Assembly: GCF_900111125.1 (NCBI RefSeq)
Contig: NZ_FOGE01000030.1
Coordinates: forward strand, 1-50,198
Direction of reading: 5' to 3'
Origin: Sphingobium sp. YR768
Lineage (GTDB): Bacteria > Pseudomonadota > Alphaproteobacteria > Sphingomonadales > Sphingomonadaceae
Length of the DNA stretch: 50,198 nucleotides
The number at the start of each line of letters is the position of its first letter. Position 1 is the first letter of the stretch. The position numbers were made by a program, and so were the translations under genes. Below the pieces are notes generated by a model. The model saw only the letters and a list, made by a program, of their open reading frames with translations, did not search any database and had not been told where the DNA came from. This document shows, piece by piece, positions 24,788 to 32,669 of the stretch.

Positions 24788-25172
24788 GATGGCGTCGGTT
24801 CTCCATATCTCGCTTCCACCGTTGGCGAAATGTGGTGGGACGGCTGTCATATCGCTCGTCGAGAAATCTGGCCGCAGCAATGCGATCGGCGCGGAAATGT
24901 CGGAAATCCTGTCGTAACTTGCACCAGGCGGCGAGCATTCTCTTGTCATCGAGGAAGCCGAGAATGATCGGCCACATTATGCGCACGGAGGCGACTTCAT
25001 GCTGATCGAGATATTCGATCTCGATCTTGCGGCCTTCCCGTATCCATAGACGGGCGCGGGCGAGATCGATGCGGTCGGTCGCCATCATATTAGCGGGGCG
25101 CGTTCCAATGGCAGGAGTGGTGACGACCGGGCGAAGGCGTTCGGGTATGACGCTGGTGATCTTAGAGACCGT
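24762..25172 (-). pseudogene. Truncated WYL-domain (YafY-like) regulator, HTH half missing
   Basis: The frame reads KITSVIPERLRPV, then DRIDLARARLWIREGRKIEI, IMWPIILGFLDDKRMLAAWC and LRQDFRHFRADRI, the linker and WYL domain of YafY-type regulators. The N-terminal DeoR-like HTH that should precede this is absent. Homology stops where the hairpin repeat at 25165 begins, and nothing resembling the missing half is seen to the right of the IS481 element. The gene has thus lost its DNA-binding part by deletion or rearrangement rather than by simple insertion. The last codons overlap the aldehyde dehydrogenase end. Confidence 0.8.
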
Positions 25173-25219
25173 TAGAAAAATGCGCGAAAGGCGCATTCCC
25201 AAACAGACTCTTGGCGATC
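25165..25219. repeat. Hairpin repeat element, copy A
   Basis: A REP-like block: GACCGTTAGAAAAATGCGC, then GAAAGGCGCATTCCCAAACAGACTCTT in two parts around a small stem (ATGCGC/GCGCAT). It aligns with only a few mismatches to 37819-37875 in the second scar region. Copy A lacks the leading GGTCGCT arm and abuts the IS481 element. Confidence 0.7.
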
Positions 25220-25222
25220 AGA

Positions 25223-25248
25223 TGTTTGGTCCCGGGAATTGATGGTGC
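25223..25248. repeat. IS481 left terminal inverted repeat
   Basis: Starts TGTTTGGTCCCGGG and ends ATTGATGGTGC; identical over 26 bp to the reverse complement of 26241-26266. Confidence 0.88.
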
Positions 25249-25278
25249 ATTATTCAGCCAGCAATGGAAGGATGCACT

Positions 25279-26271
25279 ATGGGCCAGATTCTCCACGGGA
25301 GCGCCCGCACGACAGCGGCAGTCCGTCGAGCAATACAAGATAGTCAAGAGAGCCTGAGGGCGCTGGCCAAGCGCCACGGGATCAACCAGAAGACCGGGGC
25401 CAAGTGGCGCCAGCGCCGATCTCTCGATGACCGGAAGACCGGGCCGAAGGAGCCCAGATCGACGGGGCTGTCGATCGAGGAAGAGGCGATCGTCGTCGCT
25501 TTCCGTCGACATACATTGCTCCCGCTGGACGACTGTCTCTACGCGCTGCAGGCAACGATCCCGCATCTGACGCGCTCGTCCCTGCACCGCTGCCTTCAAC
25601 GCCACGATATTTCGCGACTGCCGGATGTAGAGGGCGACAAGCCCCGGCGGAGCAAATTCAAGAGCTACCCGATCGGCTTCTTCCACATCGACATCGCCGA
25701 GGTCCGCACCGAGCAGGGCAGACTGTACATGTTCGTAGCCATCGACCGAACCAGCAAGTTCGCCTTTGTCGAGCTGCACGAGAAAGCGAAGACCGCGACA
25801 GCGCGCGACTTCCTATACCGGCTCATCGCTGCCGTGCCCTACAAGATCCACACTGTGCTAACCGATAATGGCATTCACTTCACGACGCCTGGCGCTGGCG
25901 GCTCGGCCGTGCCGCTGATCAAGGAAGCCATCGCCAACGGCGAACTCTTCCGAGCCCATGCCTTCGAATATGCTTGCGCGCTCAGCGACATCGATCACCG
26001 CACCACCAAGCCCAGGCATCCTTGGACCAATGGCCAGGTCGAACGGATGAACCGAACTATTAAGGAGGCGACCATCAAGCGGTTCTACTACGAGACGCAC
26101 GACCAACTGCGCGAACACCTCGCCAACTTCGTCGCCGCCTACAACTTCGCCAAGCAGCTGAAGACCCTTCAGGGCCTCACGCCCTACGAATTCATCTGCA
26201 AATGCTGGACAAAGGAACCCCAGCGCTTCACATCAAACCCGCACCATCAATTCCCGGGACCAAACATCTAA
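25279..26271 (+). CDS. IS481-family transposase
   Basis: 330 residues from ATG 25279, chosen for GGAAGG at 7 nt and for the usual family start MGQILHGSA; ATG 25264 is in frame but less likely. An N-terminal HTH (LRALAKRHGINQKTGAKWRQ) is followed by the rve-type DDE catalytic core: Asp in FFHIDIAEV, Asp in VLTDNGIHF and Glu in NGQVERMNRTIKEAT. The frame is intact. The C-terminus HQFPGPNI is encoded by the right inverted repeat itself, and the stop codon falls just outside it. Expected to be active in the cytoplasm as a cut- or copy-type DNA transposase. Confidence 0.92.
   Translation: MGQILHGSARTTAAVRRAIQDSQESLRALAKRHGINQKTGAKWRQRRSLDDRKTGPKEPRSTGLSIEEEAIVVAFRRHTLLPLDDCLYALQATIPHLTRSSLHRCLQRHDISRLPDVEGDKPRRSKFKSYPIGFFHIDIAEVRTEQGRLYMFVAIDRTSKFAFVELHEKAKTATARDFLYRLIAAVPYKIHTVLTDNGIHFTTPGAGGSAVPLIKEAIANGELFRAHAFEYACALSDIDHRTTKPRHPWTNGQVERMNRTIKEATIKRFYYETHDQLREHLANFVAAYNFAKQLKTLQGLTPYEFICKCWTKEPQRFTSNPHHQFPGPNI
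26241..26266. repeat. IS481 right terminal inverted repeat
   Basis: GCACCATCAATTCCCGGGAC plus CAAACA, the exact reverse complement of the left end. It overlaps the last codons of the transposase. Confidence 0.88.
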
Positions 26272-26324
26272 TAAGAGCTGGATTTTACAACATCGGAAGT
26301 AATGCGACAAATCATTACGAAAAT

Positions 26325-26344
26325 GGAATGAAATAATTCATTCC
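26325..26344. repeat. AT-rich palindrome
   Basis: GGAATGAAATAATTCATTCC: perfect 8-bp arms around ATAA. Too short for a confident terminator; it could be a regulator site or a cruciform-prone remnant. Confidence 0.4.
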
Positions 26345-26571
26345 GAAACGGACTGACTGAGATAATTCTTTGCCTGAGCAGAATTGCTGATCGCATTTGT
26401 CGATGATGCGCCTCTCGCAATTTTTTCCTTGCACGGCGCGCGCCTCAAGGATGGATGCGCCATCGGAAGCGGCTGGTTTGTATCTGGGGGCGAACTTGGC
26501 CACTAAACGGCTACAAAGGATCGATGATGGAATGAATGCAGCCTTCCAATTGGAGTTTCCAACCACCTATT

Positions 26572-26583
26572 GCAAACGTTTGC
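26572..26583. promoter_or_regulatory. LacI-type operator before the GH68 operon
   Basis: GCAAACGTTTGC, a perfect palindrome with the central CG typical of LacI-family sites, 135 bp upstream of the GH68 start. Identical copies occur at 32570 and 37723. Confidence 0.82.
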
Positions 26584-26718
26584 GTATCGCTTTACGATCC
26601 GTGAAGAAGCAGGTTTGGATGGGCGTTTCAACGCCACCAGGCTTGTTTCGATCTCGGGGAGGATGTCGTTGGGACTGCACGCTTGACGGCGTCCTCCTCA
26701 CATGAAGAGGGCGTTGAA

Positions 26719-27807
26719 GTGACGATATCCTGGACAGCCGCGCACGTTGCTGCAATTTCTCCTTCGCCGGTCGGCATCGCCCCAATCACCGACAAGGATT
26801 TTTCCTCCGTCGCATCTGATCTGGGAATTTGGGATGCGTGGCCGATTCAGAGGCGGGATGGTGTGCCCTTGGCTACAGCTTGCGGAGGCGAGCTTTGGAT
26901 GGCGCTTGGCGCACCCCGATTTGATGACCCGGACGCGCGGCACGGGCATGCGCGCATTCACCTGCTCCGCTATCAGAATGGCATCTGGTCCGATCTTGGC
27001 CCGGCCATGCCGGATGGTTTTTCGCCGGGGAGTCGGGAGTGGTCAGGGTCAGCCATCGCGGATGAGGCCACGGGCGATGTGACCCTCTATTTCACGGCCG
27101 CTGGACGGCGCGGCGACAATGGGCTGACCTTTGAACAGCGTATGTTCAGCGCACGGGCCGATCTTGGGAGGGACAGCCGTCTGGCGGACTGGCGCGACCT
27201 GCGCGAAGTGATCCCCCCTGCGCCCGATTGGTACATGGCGACCACCGGCGGCGGCGGCATCGGCACGATCAAGGCCTTTCGCGATCCCGCCTACTTCCGC
27301 GATCCCGCAGATGGTGGCCATTATCTGTTTTTCGCGGGATCGATGGCAGGATCGATCTCGGCCTTCAACGGCGTTGTCGGGGTTGCCACCGCACCCGCGG
27401 ATCGCCCGGACGACTGGACCGTCAAACCGCCGCTGATTGCCGCCGATGGCGTCAATAATGAGCTGGAGCGCCCGCACGTCGTGCACCATCAGGGGCGCTA
27501 TTATCTCTTCTGGTCGACCCAGGCTCATGTGTTCAATCCGGAAGGGCCGACGGGGCCAACCGGTCTTTATGGCATGGTTGCCGACGCGCTTGCCGGACCC
27601 TGGCGTCCAATCAACGGTAGCGGCCTTGTCTTCGCCAATCCGCCGGAGGCGCCGGCGCAAAGCTACAGCTGGATGGTGCTACCCGATCTGCGCGTCACCA
27701 GCTTCGTGGACAATTGGGGTGGAGGAGCCGAGCGGCGTTTCGGCGGCGCTTTTGCGCCATTTGTCCAGTTGTGGCTCGATGGCGATGCCGCAGGAGTGTT
27801 AGCATGA
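26719..27807 (+). CDS. GH68 sucrase / beta-fructosyltransferase (levansucrase family)
   Basis: 362 residues from GTG 26719, preceded by GAGGGC at 8 nt. GH68 landmarks are in order: nucleophile Asp in GIWDAWPIQRRDG, SREWSGSA, the RDP motif in AFRDPAYF, the acid/base Glu in NELERPHVVHHQGRYYLFW, and GLYGMVADALAGPWRPINGSG. It splits sucrose (or the sucrose unit of raffinose) to glucose and fructose and may transfer fructose. It has no signal peptide and is shorter than Bacillus levansucrase; Zymomonas GH68 enzymes also lack one, so it may be cytoplasmic or exported unusually. It overlaps the fructokinase start by 4 nt (ATGA). Hydrolysis rather than levan synthesis is favoured by the fructokinase neighbour. 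Confidence 0.9.
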   Translation: MTISWTAAHVAAISPSPVGIAPITDKDFSSVASDLGIWDAWPIQRRDGVPLATACGGELWMALGAPRFDDPDARHGHARIHLLRYQNGIWSDLGPAMPDGFSPGSREWSGSAIADEATGDVTLYFTAAGRRGDNGLTFEQRMFSARADLGRDSRLADWRDLREVIPPAPDWYMATTGGGGIGTIKAFRDPAYFRDPADGGHYLFFAGSMAGSISAFNGVVGVATAPADRPDDWTVKPPLIAADGVNNELERPHVVHHQGRYYLFWSTQAHVFNPEGPTGPTGLYGMVADALAGPWRPINGSGLVFANPPEAPAQSYSWMVLPDLRVTSFVDNWGGGAERRFGGAFAPFVQLWLDGDAAGVLA

Positions 27808-28718
27808 CGCGCCCTTTGATCGCGGGTGTCGAACTGGGCGGAACGAAGGTTGTCGTCCTGCGCGCGCAGGGACCGGAGATTGTAGAACGGCTATTGGTGT
27901 CGACGACGACGCCCGACGCGACATTGGGGGCGGTGCAGGACATCCTGCGTCGCTGGCAGACGGAACATCCCTTTGCGGCTTTGGGCATCGCCTCTTTTGG
28001 TCCTTTGCGGCTCGACAGAAATGCCTGTGATTTCGGCCATATGCTCCCAACGCCCAAGCCTGGCTGGAGCGGAGCGGATATTTTCGGGGCCTTGTCCGGA
28101 ACGCTGCCTTGTCCGGCGGCGATCGATACCGATGTGAATGCCGCAGCGCTGGCCGAAGCACGCTGGGGCGCCGGCGCTCAGGGGCAGGGCCTGTCCGACT
28201 GCCTTTGCTACCTCACCATCGGTACGGGGCTAGGCGGGGGCTTTGCCCTGAATGGCAGGCCGCTGCATGGCGCGATGCATCCTGAACTCGGGCATATCGC
28301 CATTCGCCGGGCCGAAGGGGACGATTTCCCGGGCATCTGTCCCTTTCATGGCGATTGTATCGAAGGGCTGATCTCCGGTCCTGCACTGGCACAACGTTTT
28401 GGCAAGCCGGGTGATCAGATCGAGGCGGATGATCCCCGCTGGGACCATGTCGCCCATGACCTTGGCCAACTCGTGTCCACGATCCTGCTCATGACGGCAG
28501 CGCGGCAGGTGCTGATTGGCGGGGGCGTGGGCATGGGCCGGGCTGATCTGCTCGATCGCGTTCGGGCCAAGGTTCTGGCACAGCTGGGTGGATATCTGCC
28601 GTTCGTAACCTCGGAAACGATTGCTGCCATCGTGCGAACCCCTGCGCTGGGAGATCAGGCAGGGCCGCTGGGCGCTGTCGCGCTGGCACTTGATGCTTTG
28701 GCGGAAAGACAAGGATGA
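27804..28718 (+). CDS. ROK-family fructokinase
   Basis: 304 residues. N-terminal ATP-binding motif AGVELGGTKVVV, second phosphate motif TIGTGLGGGF, and the ROK zinc site with His and three Cys/His in GHIAIRRAEGDDFPGICPFH plus GDCIEG. The substrate loop (HPELGH) fits bacterial ROK fructokinases. It phosphorylates the fructose released by the GH68 enzyme to fructose-6-phosphate in the cytoplasm. Its start overlaps the GH68 stop and its stop overlaps the GH36 start, so three genes form one tightly coupled operon. A hexokinase of other specificity cannot be excluded from sequence alone. Confidence 0.9.
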   Translation: MTRPLIAGVELGGTKVVVLRAQGPEIVERLLVSTTTPDATLGAVQDILRRWQTEHPFAALGIASFGPLRLDRNACDFGHMLPTPKPGWSGADIFGALSGTLPCPAAIDTDVNAAALAEARWGAGAQGQGLSDCLCYLTIGTGLGGGFALNGRPLHGAMHPELGHIAIRRAEGDDFPGICPFHGDCIEGLISGPALAQRFGKPGDQIEADDPRWDHVAHDLGQLVSTILLMTAARQVLIGGGVGMGRADLLDRVRAKVLAQLGGYLPFVTSETIAAIVRTPALGDQAGPLGAVALALDALAERQG

Positions 28719-30931
28719 TGAATATGCGGCCCCTGCAATCATTGAGCCTCACGGCCACCGCCTTCACGGCTCTTGCCTGTCCTGACGTCCTTTGGGCAAA
28801 GGTCAGCGCAACAGCAGACGGCCGCATGATGCGGCTCGACGGCGGCGGCGTGACCTATGCCATTGGGGTGGACGAGCAGGGCTATCTTCAGCCGCTTTAT
28901 TGGGGCGCTACGCTGGATGACGCTGCGCCGCTCTCTGCCCGGCATCCTGCTGAACTGTCAGGGTTCGACCCGGCTGGATCGATCACGCCGCAGGAATATG
29001 CGGGGCAGGGGGAAGGGCTGGTCAGCGAGCCGGGCATCAAGGCGGTGTTCGCCGACGGCAATCGCGACCTCGTCCTCAAATATCGACGCCACACCGTGTC
29101 TGGCGAGACGCTGACGGTCGAACTGGCCGATATTCGCCGACCGCTGACGGTCACGCTACATTATGCGATCGACCCGGCGACGGGGGTGGTCGCCCGGTCG
29201 GCCAGCGTGCGCAATGGCGACAGCAAACCGGTGCGCATCGACCAGATCGCGGCAGCGACCTACACTTTGCCGGTCGGCAACGATTATCGCCTCCGCTATC
29301 TGACCGGCCGCCACGCCTCGGAATGGTCGCAGGTGGAAACGCCGGTGACGCCTGCCTTGACCGTGCTGGAAAGTCGCCGGGGATCGACCGGCCATGGCAA
29401 TCAGCCCTGGTTCGCGCTGGTCAAGGATGGCAAGAGCAGCGAGACGGATGGTCCCGTCTGGTATGGGGCGCTGGCCTGGTCCGGCTCCTTCCGCCTGTCG
29501 GTCGGTCTTGACAATCTCAGCCGGGTGCGGATCAGCGGCGGCTACAATCCCTATGATTTCGGCTGGACGCTCAAACCGGGTGAGAGCCTGGATACGCCGA
29601 CTTTCTACACGGGCTATACCAGCAAGGGGATGGGCGACGCCTCGCGCCGCTTCCACACCTTCCAGCGCGCCACCATCATCCCCGGCGGCGCCAAGGCGAA
29701 GATCCGACCGGTCCTCTACAATAGCTGGGAAGCAACCACCTTCAACGTGACCGAGGCCGGTCAGATGGCACTGGCCGAGAAGGCGGCGAAGATCGGGGTC
29801 GAGCGGTTCGTCGTTGATGACGGCTGGTTCGGTGCACGTGACGACGACAAGGCGGGGCTGGGCGACTGGACGGTCAATCCGCGCAAATTCCCCAATGGCC
29901 TCAAACCCCTGATCGACCGGGTGAAAGCGCTGGGCATGGATTTCGGCCTCTGGGTCGAACCGGAAATGGTGAATGTCAATTCCGACCTCTACCGCGCCCA
30001 TCCCGACTGGGTATTGAACTATCCTGATCGTCCGCGCACCGAAGGCCGCAACCAATTGGTCCTCAACCTCGCCCGGACCGATGTGCGCGATCATCTGCTG
30101 GCGGTGCTGGACCGGCTGGTGAGCCAGAATGACATCGCCTTCCTCAAATGGGACTATAACCGCAACTGGACCGAAGCGGGCTGGCCCGAAATGCCGCCAG
30201 AGGATCAGCAGCGGATACAGGTCCAATATGTCCGCAACCTCTATTATGTCCTCTCCGAACTGCGGCGGCGCCATCCGGGGCTGGAGATTGAGGGCTGCTC
30301 GGGTGGCGGCGGGCGCATCGACCTGGGCATCATGGGGCTTACCGATCAGAGCTGGACCTCGGACAATACCGATCCCTATGATCGGCTGATCATTCAGGAC
30401 GGCTTTACGCAGGCCTATGCGCCGTCGATCATGATGGCCTGGGTGACGGACAGCCCCAATTGGGCGAATGGACGGGAAACCAGTCTCGATTATCGCTTCC
30501 TGTCCGCCATGCAGGGCAGCCTGGGCATCGGCGCCAATCTGGATCATTGGCAGGACGCCGATTTCGCCACGGCCACGAAATGGATCGCCGCCTACAAGAA
30601 CATCAGGGATATCGTGCAGCGTGGGGATCTCTATCGCATCGCGCCGCCCCGGCCGGGCGCGGCGACCTCCGCAACCTTCCATGTCGCCCCTGACAAGCGT
30701 CGGGCCGTGCTGTTCGAGATGCTGCACAGTTCATCCTTCCGCGACAATGTCGAGGCGCTGCATCCGGCGGGGCTCGATCCGGCGCGCCGCTACAGGTTGC
30801 GGATGCTGGACGGGTCGGCCTTGCCCGATGGTGTGCCGGCGGAAGCGAGCGGCGCCTATTGGATGGAGCAGGGCCTGCGTGTGAAGTTGAAGGGCGATTA
30901 CAAGGGCGCGGCCTTCCTGTTCGAAAGCTGA
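28715..30931 (+). CDS. GH36 alpha-galactosidase
   Basis: 738 residues with the GH36 plan: N-terminal beta-sandwich, TIM barrel, C-terminal beta domain. The nucleophile is Asp480 in FLKWDYNRNW and the acid/base is Asp550 in WTSDNTDPYDR; VDDGWFGARDDD and GCSGGGGRIDLGIM are also typical. The N-terminus (PLQSLSLTATAFTALACPDV) is hydrophobic and probably a signal peptide cut after LWA, which would place the enzyme in the periplasm. It removes galactose from raffinose or melibiose, leaving sucrose for the GH68 enzyme. The start overlaps the fructokinase stop (ATGATGA), and the gene is the third and last of the operon. It converges on the TPR protein gene with only a 4-bp gap and no hairpin. Confidence 0.93.
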   Translation: MMNMRPLQSLSLTATAFTALACPDVLWAKVSATADGRMMRLDGGGVTYAIGVDEQGYLQPLYWGATLDDAAPLSARHPAELSGFDPAGSITPQEYAGQGEGLVSEPGIKAVFADGNRDLVLKYRRHTVSGETLTVELADIRRPLTVTLHYAIDPATGVVARSASVRNGDSKPVRIDQIAAATYTLPVGNDYRLRYLTGRHASEWSQVETPVTPALTVLESRRGSTGHGNQPWFALVKDGKSSETDGPVWYGALAWSGSFRLSVGLDNLSRVRISGGYNPYDFGWTLKPGESLDTPTFYTGYTSKGMGDASRRFHTFQRATIIPGGAKAKIRPVLYNSWEATTFNVTEAGQMALAEKAAKIGVERFVVDDGWFGARDDDKAGLGDWTVNPRKFPNGLKPLIDRVKALGMDFGLWVEPEMVNVNSDLYRAHPDWVLNYPDRPRTEGRNQLVLNLARTDVRDHLLAVLDRLVSQNDIAFLKWDYNRNWTEAGWPEMPPEDQQRIQVQYVRNLYYVLSELRRRHPGLEIEGCSGGGGRIDLGIMGLTDQSWTSDNTDPYDRLIIQDGFTQAYAPSIMMAWVTDSPNWANGRETSLDYRFLSAMQGSLGIGANLDHWQDADFATATKWIAAYKNIRDIVQRGDLYRIAPPRPGAATSATFHVAPDKRRAVLFEMLHSSSFRDNVEALHPAGLDPARRYRLRMLDGSALPDGVPAEASGAYWMEQGLRVKLKGDYKGAAFLFES

Positions 30932-30935
30932 GCGT

Positions 30936-32480
30936 TCAGCGGCGCGGCGGGCGTATGTCGAAGGCAATCGACAGTCGCTCGCCGTCTGCAAATGGCACCG
31001 TGCCGTGCCAGAGGGTCGAAGGGAACAGGATCAGGCGGCCGACCTTGGGTTCGATCTGGTGATAGGGAGGCAGGTCCAGCCCCAGCTCCGGCGGCGGCGT
31101 GCCGAACCGAAGCCAGCCCGACGGCGCGTCGCCCATTGCCGAGGCGTCGGGCAAGGCGACATGGAGCGCCGAACTGATCCAGCCGACCGGATGGGTGTGC
31201 GCGACATGAAACCCCTGGGCGGAAAGGCGCACCGACCAGCTTCCTGCAAACTTCACTTCGCTGCGCGGCGTTCCGAGTAAAGGATGCCCCGGTTCGGCAG
31301 GTGGCAAGCGATCGATATAGTCGCGCACCGCCGCCTCGATCGCCGCGCGGGCACGCTGCATGATCGGCTCATGTCGGAAAAGCAGCGGCCGGTCGGTCTG
31401 GGTGCCGCCGCGCACCGACTGGTCGGGATAGGGCGCTGTCGCCATGTGCAGCGTGCGGAGAAGATCGGCAAGGTCGGATAATTGTTGCGCGTCCAGGCCG
31501 ATGTCGACCGCGCTGATCAACTGGTCGGGCCGGTCGAGCCAAGCCGCTCTGTCATCCCCCAGCATACGCCATCCGATCGACAGATAGGGCCAGAATAGCG
31601 GCGCGGACGGGGAGCCAAGCTGCGCCAGCGCAATCTTCACCGCTCGCTCCGGTGCGCCGCAGCGCAGCGCGTGGCGGACACGGGCAAGTGTCAGGCCGGG
31701 ATCGGGGCGGTCAGCCAGCCTGTCGAACAGATTGGGATTGTCCGCAGCCGCCCCTGATTCCGCTTCGAGATAGAGGCGTGCTATCTCCAGCGCGGCGACC
31801 GCTCCGCAAGCGCATATTGCCTTCTCCAGCACCGCGCGAGCCTGATCCCATTTCTTCGTCTTGGCCAGCCAATGGAAATGCCCAAGATGCAGCGCAAGAT
31901 TGTGCGGCTCGACACGCAGCGCTTCGGCAAAGCCGTCATCCTCTCGTCCGCTGCCGCCGACAAGACGGTGCAATGTCGCGCGGTAGGTCTGGCCCTCGAT
32001 CCAGCCGGGGTGATCATGCAGGGCCGCTGTCATCAGCGCCAGCGCCGCTTCGCTGTCGCCTTCTGCCGCCAGCGCGCCTGCATGACTACGGACCAGGGCC
32101 ATGTCCGCCGGGGCAAGAGTGCGGGCGATCACGAATTGCGCGGCAGCGCTGCGCCCGGTTTCGTAGCGCAACTGGGCGAGGAGGGCGTGTGCCGGCGGGT
32201 CCCTCTTCGCAAGCGCCGTAGCGCGTTCGGCAGCGATCAGCGCGGCTTCATGCGCATGAACCTCCCGCAGGACCAATGCCTTCAACCAGAGGAGCCGGGG
32301 ATGATCCGGCCAAAGCAGGCAGGCCTGCTCCAATATCGGCGGCAGATGGTTTTCGGCCCCGGCGCGCAATGCGCCAAATATGGCCGACTCGATCGACCTC
32401 AGCCAATTGGTGGCATCAGGAGAAGAGGGCGATGCGGGCTGGTGCGCGGCAAGATCGGCAAAATTATGATTATCATCCAT
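30936..32480 (-). CDS. TPR-repeat protein with C-terminal 2OG-Fe(II) oxygenase-like domain
   Basis: 514 residues. Residues about 40-290 are helical TPR-like repeats (HPRLLWLKALVLREVHAHEA, AERATALAKRDPPAHALLAQ). The last 150 residues look like a double-stranded beta-helix of the putative 2OG-Fe(II) oxygenase type: HVAHTHPVGWISSALHVALP and LFPSTLWHGTVPF...RLSIAFDI supply His and Arg residues of the expected kind. No signal peptide is seen. Genes of this sort are commonly found beside sphingomonad TonB receptors for sugars, but no function is established. It is divergent from the TonB receptor across a gap with two LacI-type operators, so it should be co-induced. Substrate and reaction are unknown; a role in receptor maturation or glycan modification would be guesswork. 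Confidence 0.75.
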   Translation of the reverse strand: MDDNHNFADLAAHQPASPSSPDATNWLRSIESAIFGALRAGAENHLPPILEQACLLWPDHPRLLWLKALVLREVHAHEAALIAAERATALAKRDPPAHALLAQLRYETGRSAAAQFVIARTLAPADMALVRSHAGALAAEGDSEAALALMTAALHDHPGWIEGQTYRATLHRLVGGSGREDDGFAEALRVEPHNLALHLGHFHWLAKTKKWDQARAVLEKAICACGAVAALEIARLYLEAESGAAADNPNLFDRLADRPDPGLTLARVRHALRCGAPERAVKIALAQLGSPSAPLFWPYLSIGWRMLGDDRAAWLDRPDQLISAVDIGLDAQQLSDLADLLRTLHMATAPYPDQSVRGGTQTDRPLLFRHEPIMQRARAAIEAAVRDYIDRLPPAEPGHPLLGTPRSEVKFAGSWSVRLSAQGFHVAHTHPVGWISSALHVALPDASAMGDAPSGWLRFGTPPPELGLDLPPYHQIEPKVGRLILFPSTLWHGTVPFADGERLSIAFDIRPPRR

Positions 32481-32569
32481 CCTCGACCTGATCGCTCTTG
32501 TTTTTCAGGCAGAACCGCCGGTTCTGCGATCGCAATATAGCAATATGCAACACTCTCAACAAATCAACA

Positions 32570-32581
32570 GCAAACGTTTGC
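32570..32581. promoter_or_regulatory. LacI-type operator, receptor/TPR intergenic, site 1
   Basis: GCAAACGTTTGC, extended to the 16-bp palindrome CAGCAAACGTTTGCTG. It serves the divergent TPR protein and TonB receptor genes. Confidence 0.82.
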
Positions 32582-32592
32582 TGAAATATATT

Positions 32593-32604
32593 GCAAAGGT
32601 TTGC
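32593..32604. promoter_or_regulatory. LacI-type operator, receptor/TPR intergenic, site 2
   Basis: GCAAAGGTTTGC, differing from the perfect site at one central base, 23 bp centre to centre from site 1 and about 65 bp before the receptor start. Confidence 0.7.
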
Positions 32605-32669
32605 AGAGGCGATTATGCAAGCATTCGACCGACTGCGAAGCGATGCGCGGCGGCCCTAAGGAGGGGATG

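Larger units (their letters stand above)
25223..26266 (+). mobile_element. Complete IS481-family insertion sequence
   Basis: About 1.04 kb bounded by 26-bp perfect inverted repeats beginning TGTTTGGTCCCGGGAATTGA (left 25223-25248, right 26241-26266). Outside them AGA on the left and TCT on the right extend the symmetry, so the true end may be 3 bp further out. It encodes one intact transposase. No target duplication is obvious (GATC on one side, AATA on the other), which with the broken WYL gene next door suggests that flanking DNA was lost after insertion. Confidence 0.88.
26272..26718. other. Gene-free stretch between the IS481 element and the sugar locus
   Basis: About 450 bp, visibly more AT-rich than its surroundings. 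No convincing gene is seen on either strand. It holds a 20-bp palindrome (26325-26344) and one LacI-type operator (26572-26583), so its right part is the promoter region of the GH68 operon. The left part is probably debris of the rearrangement that truncated the WYL gene. Confidence 0.6.

Noticed and set aside
25165..25219. CRISPR-like or attC-like repeat
   Set aside because: There is a single short hairpin per site with no spacer array and no integron integrase; a REP/MITE-like element explains it better.
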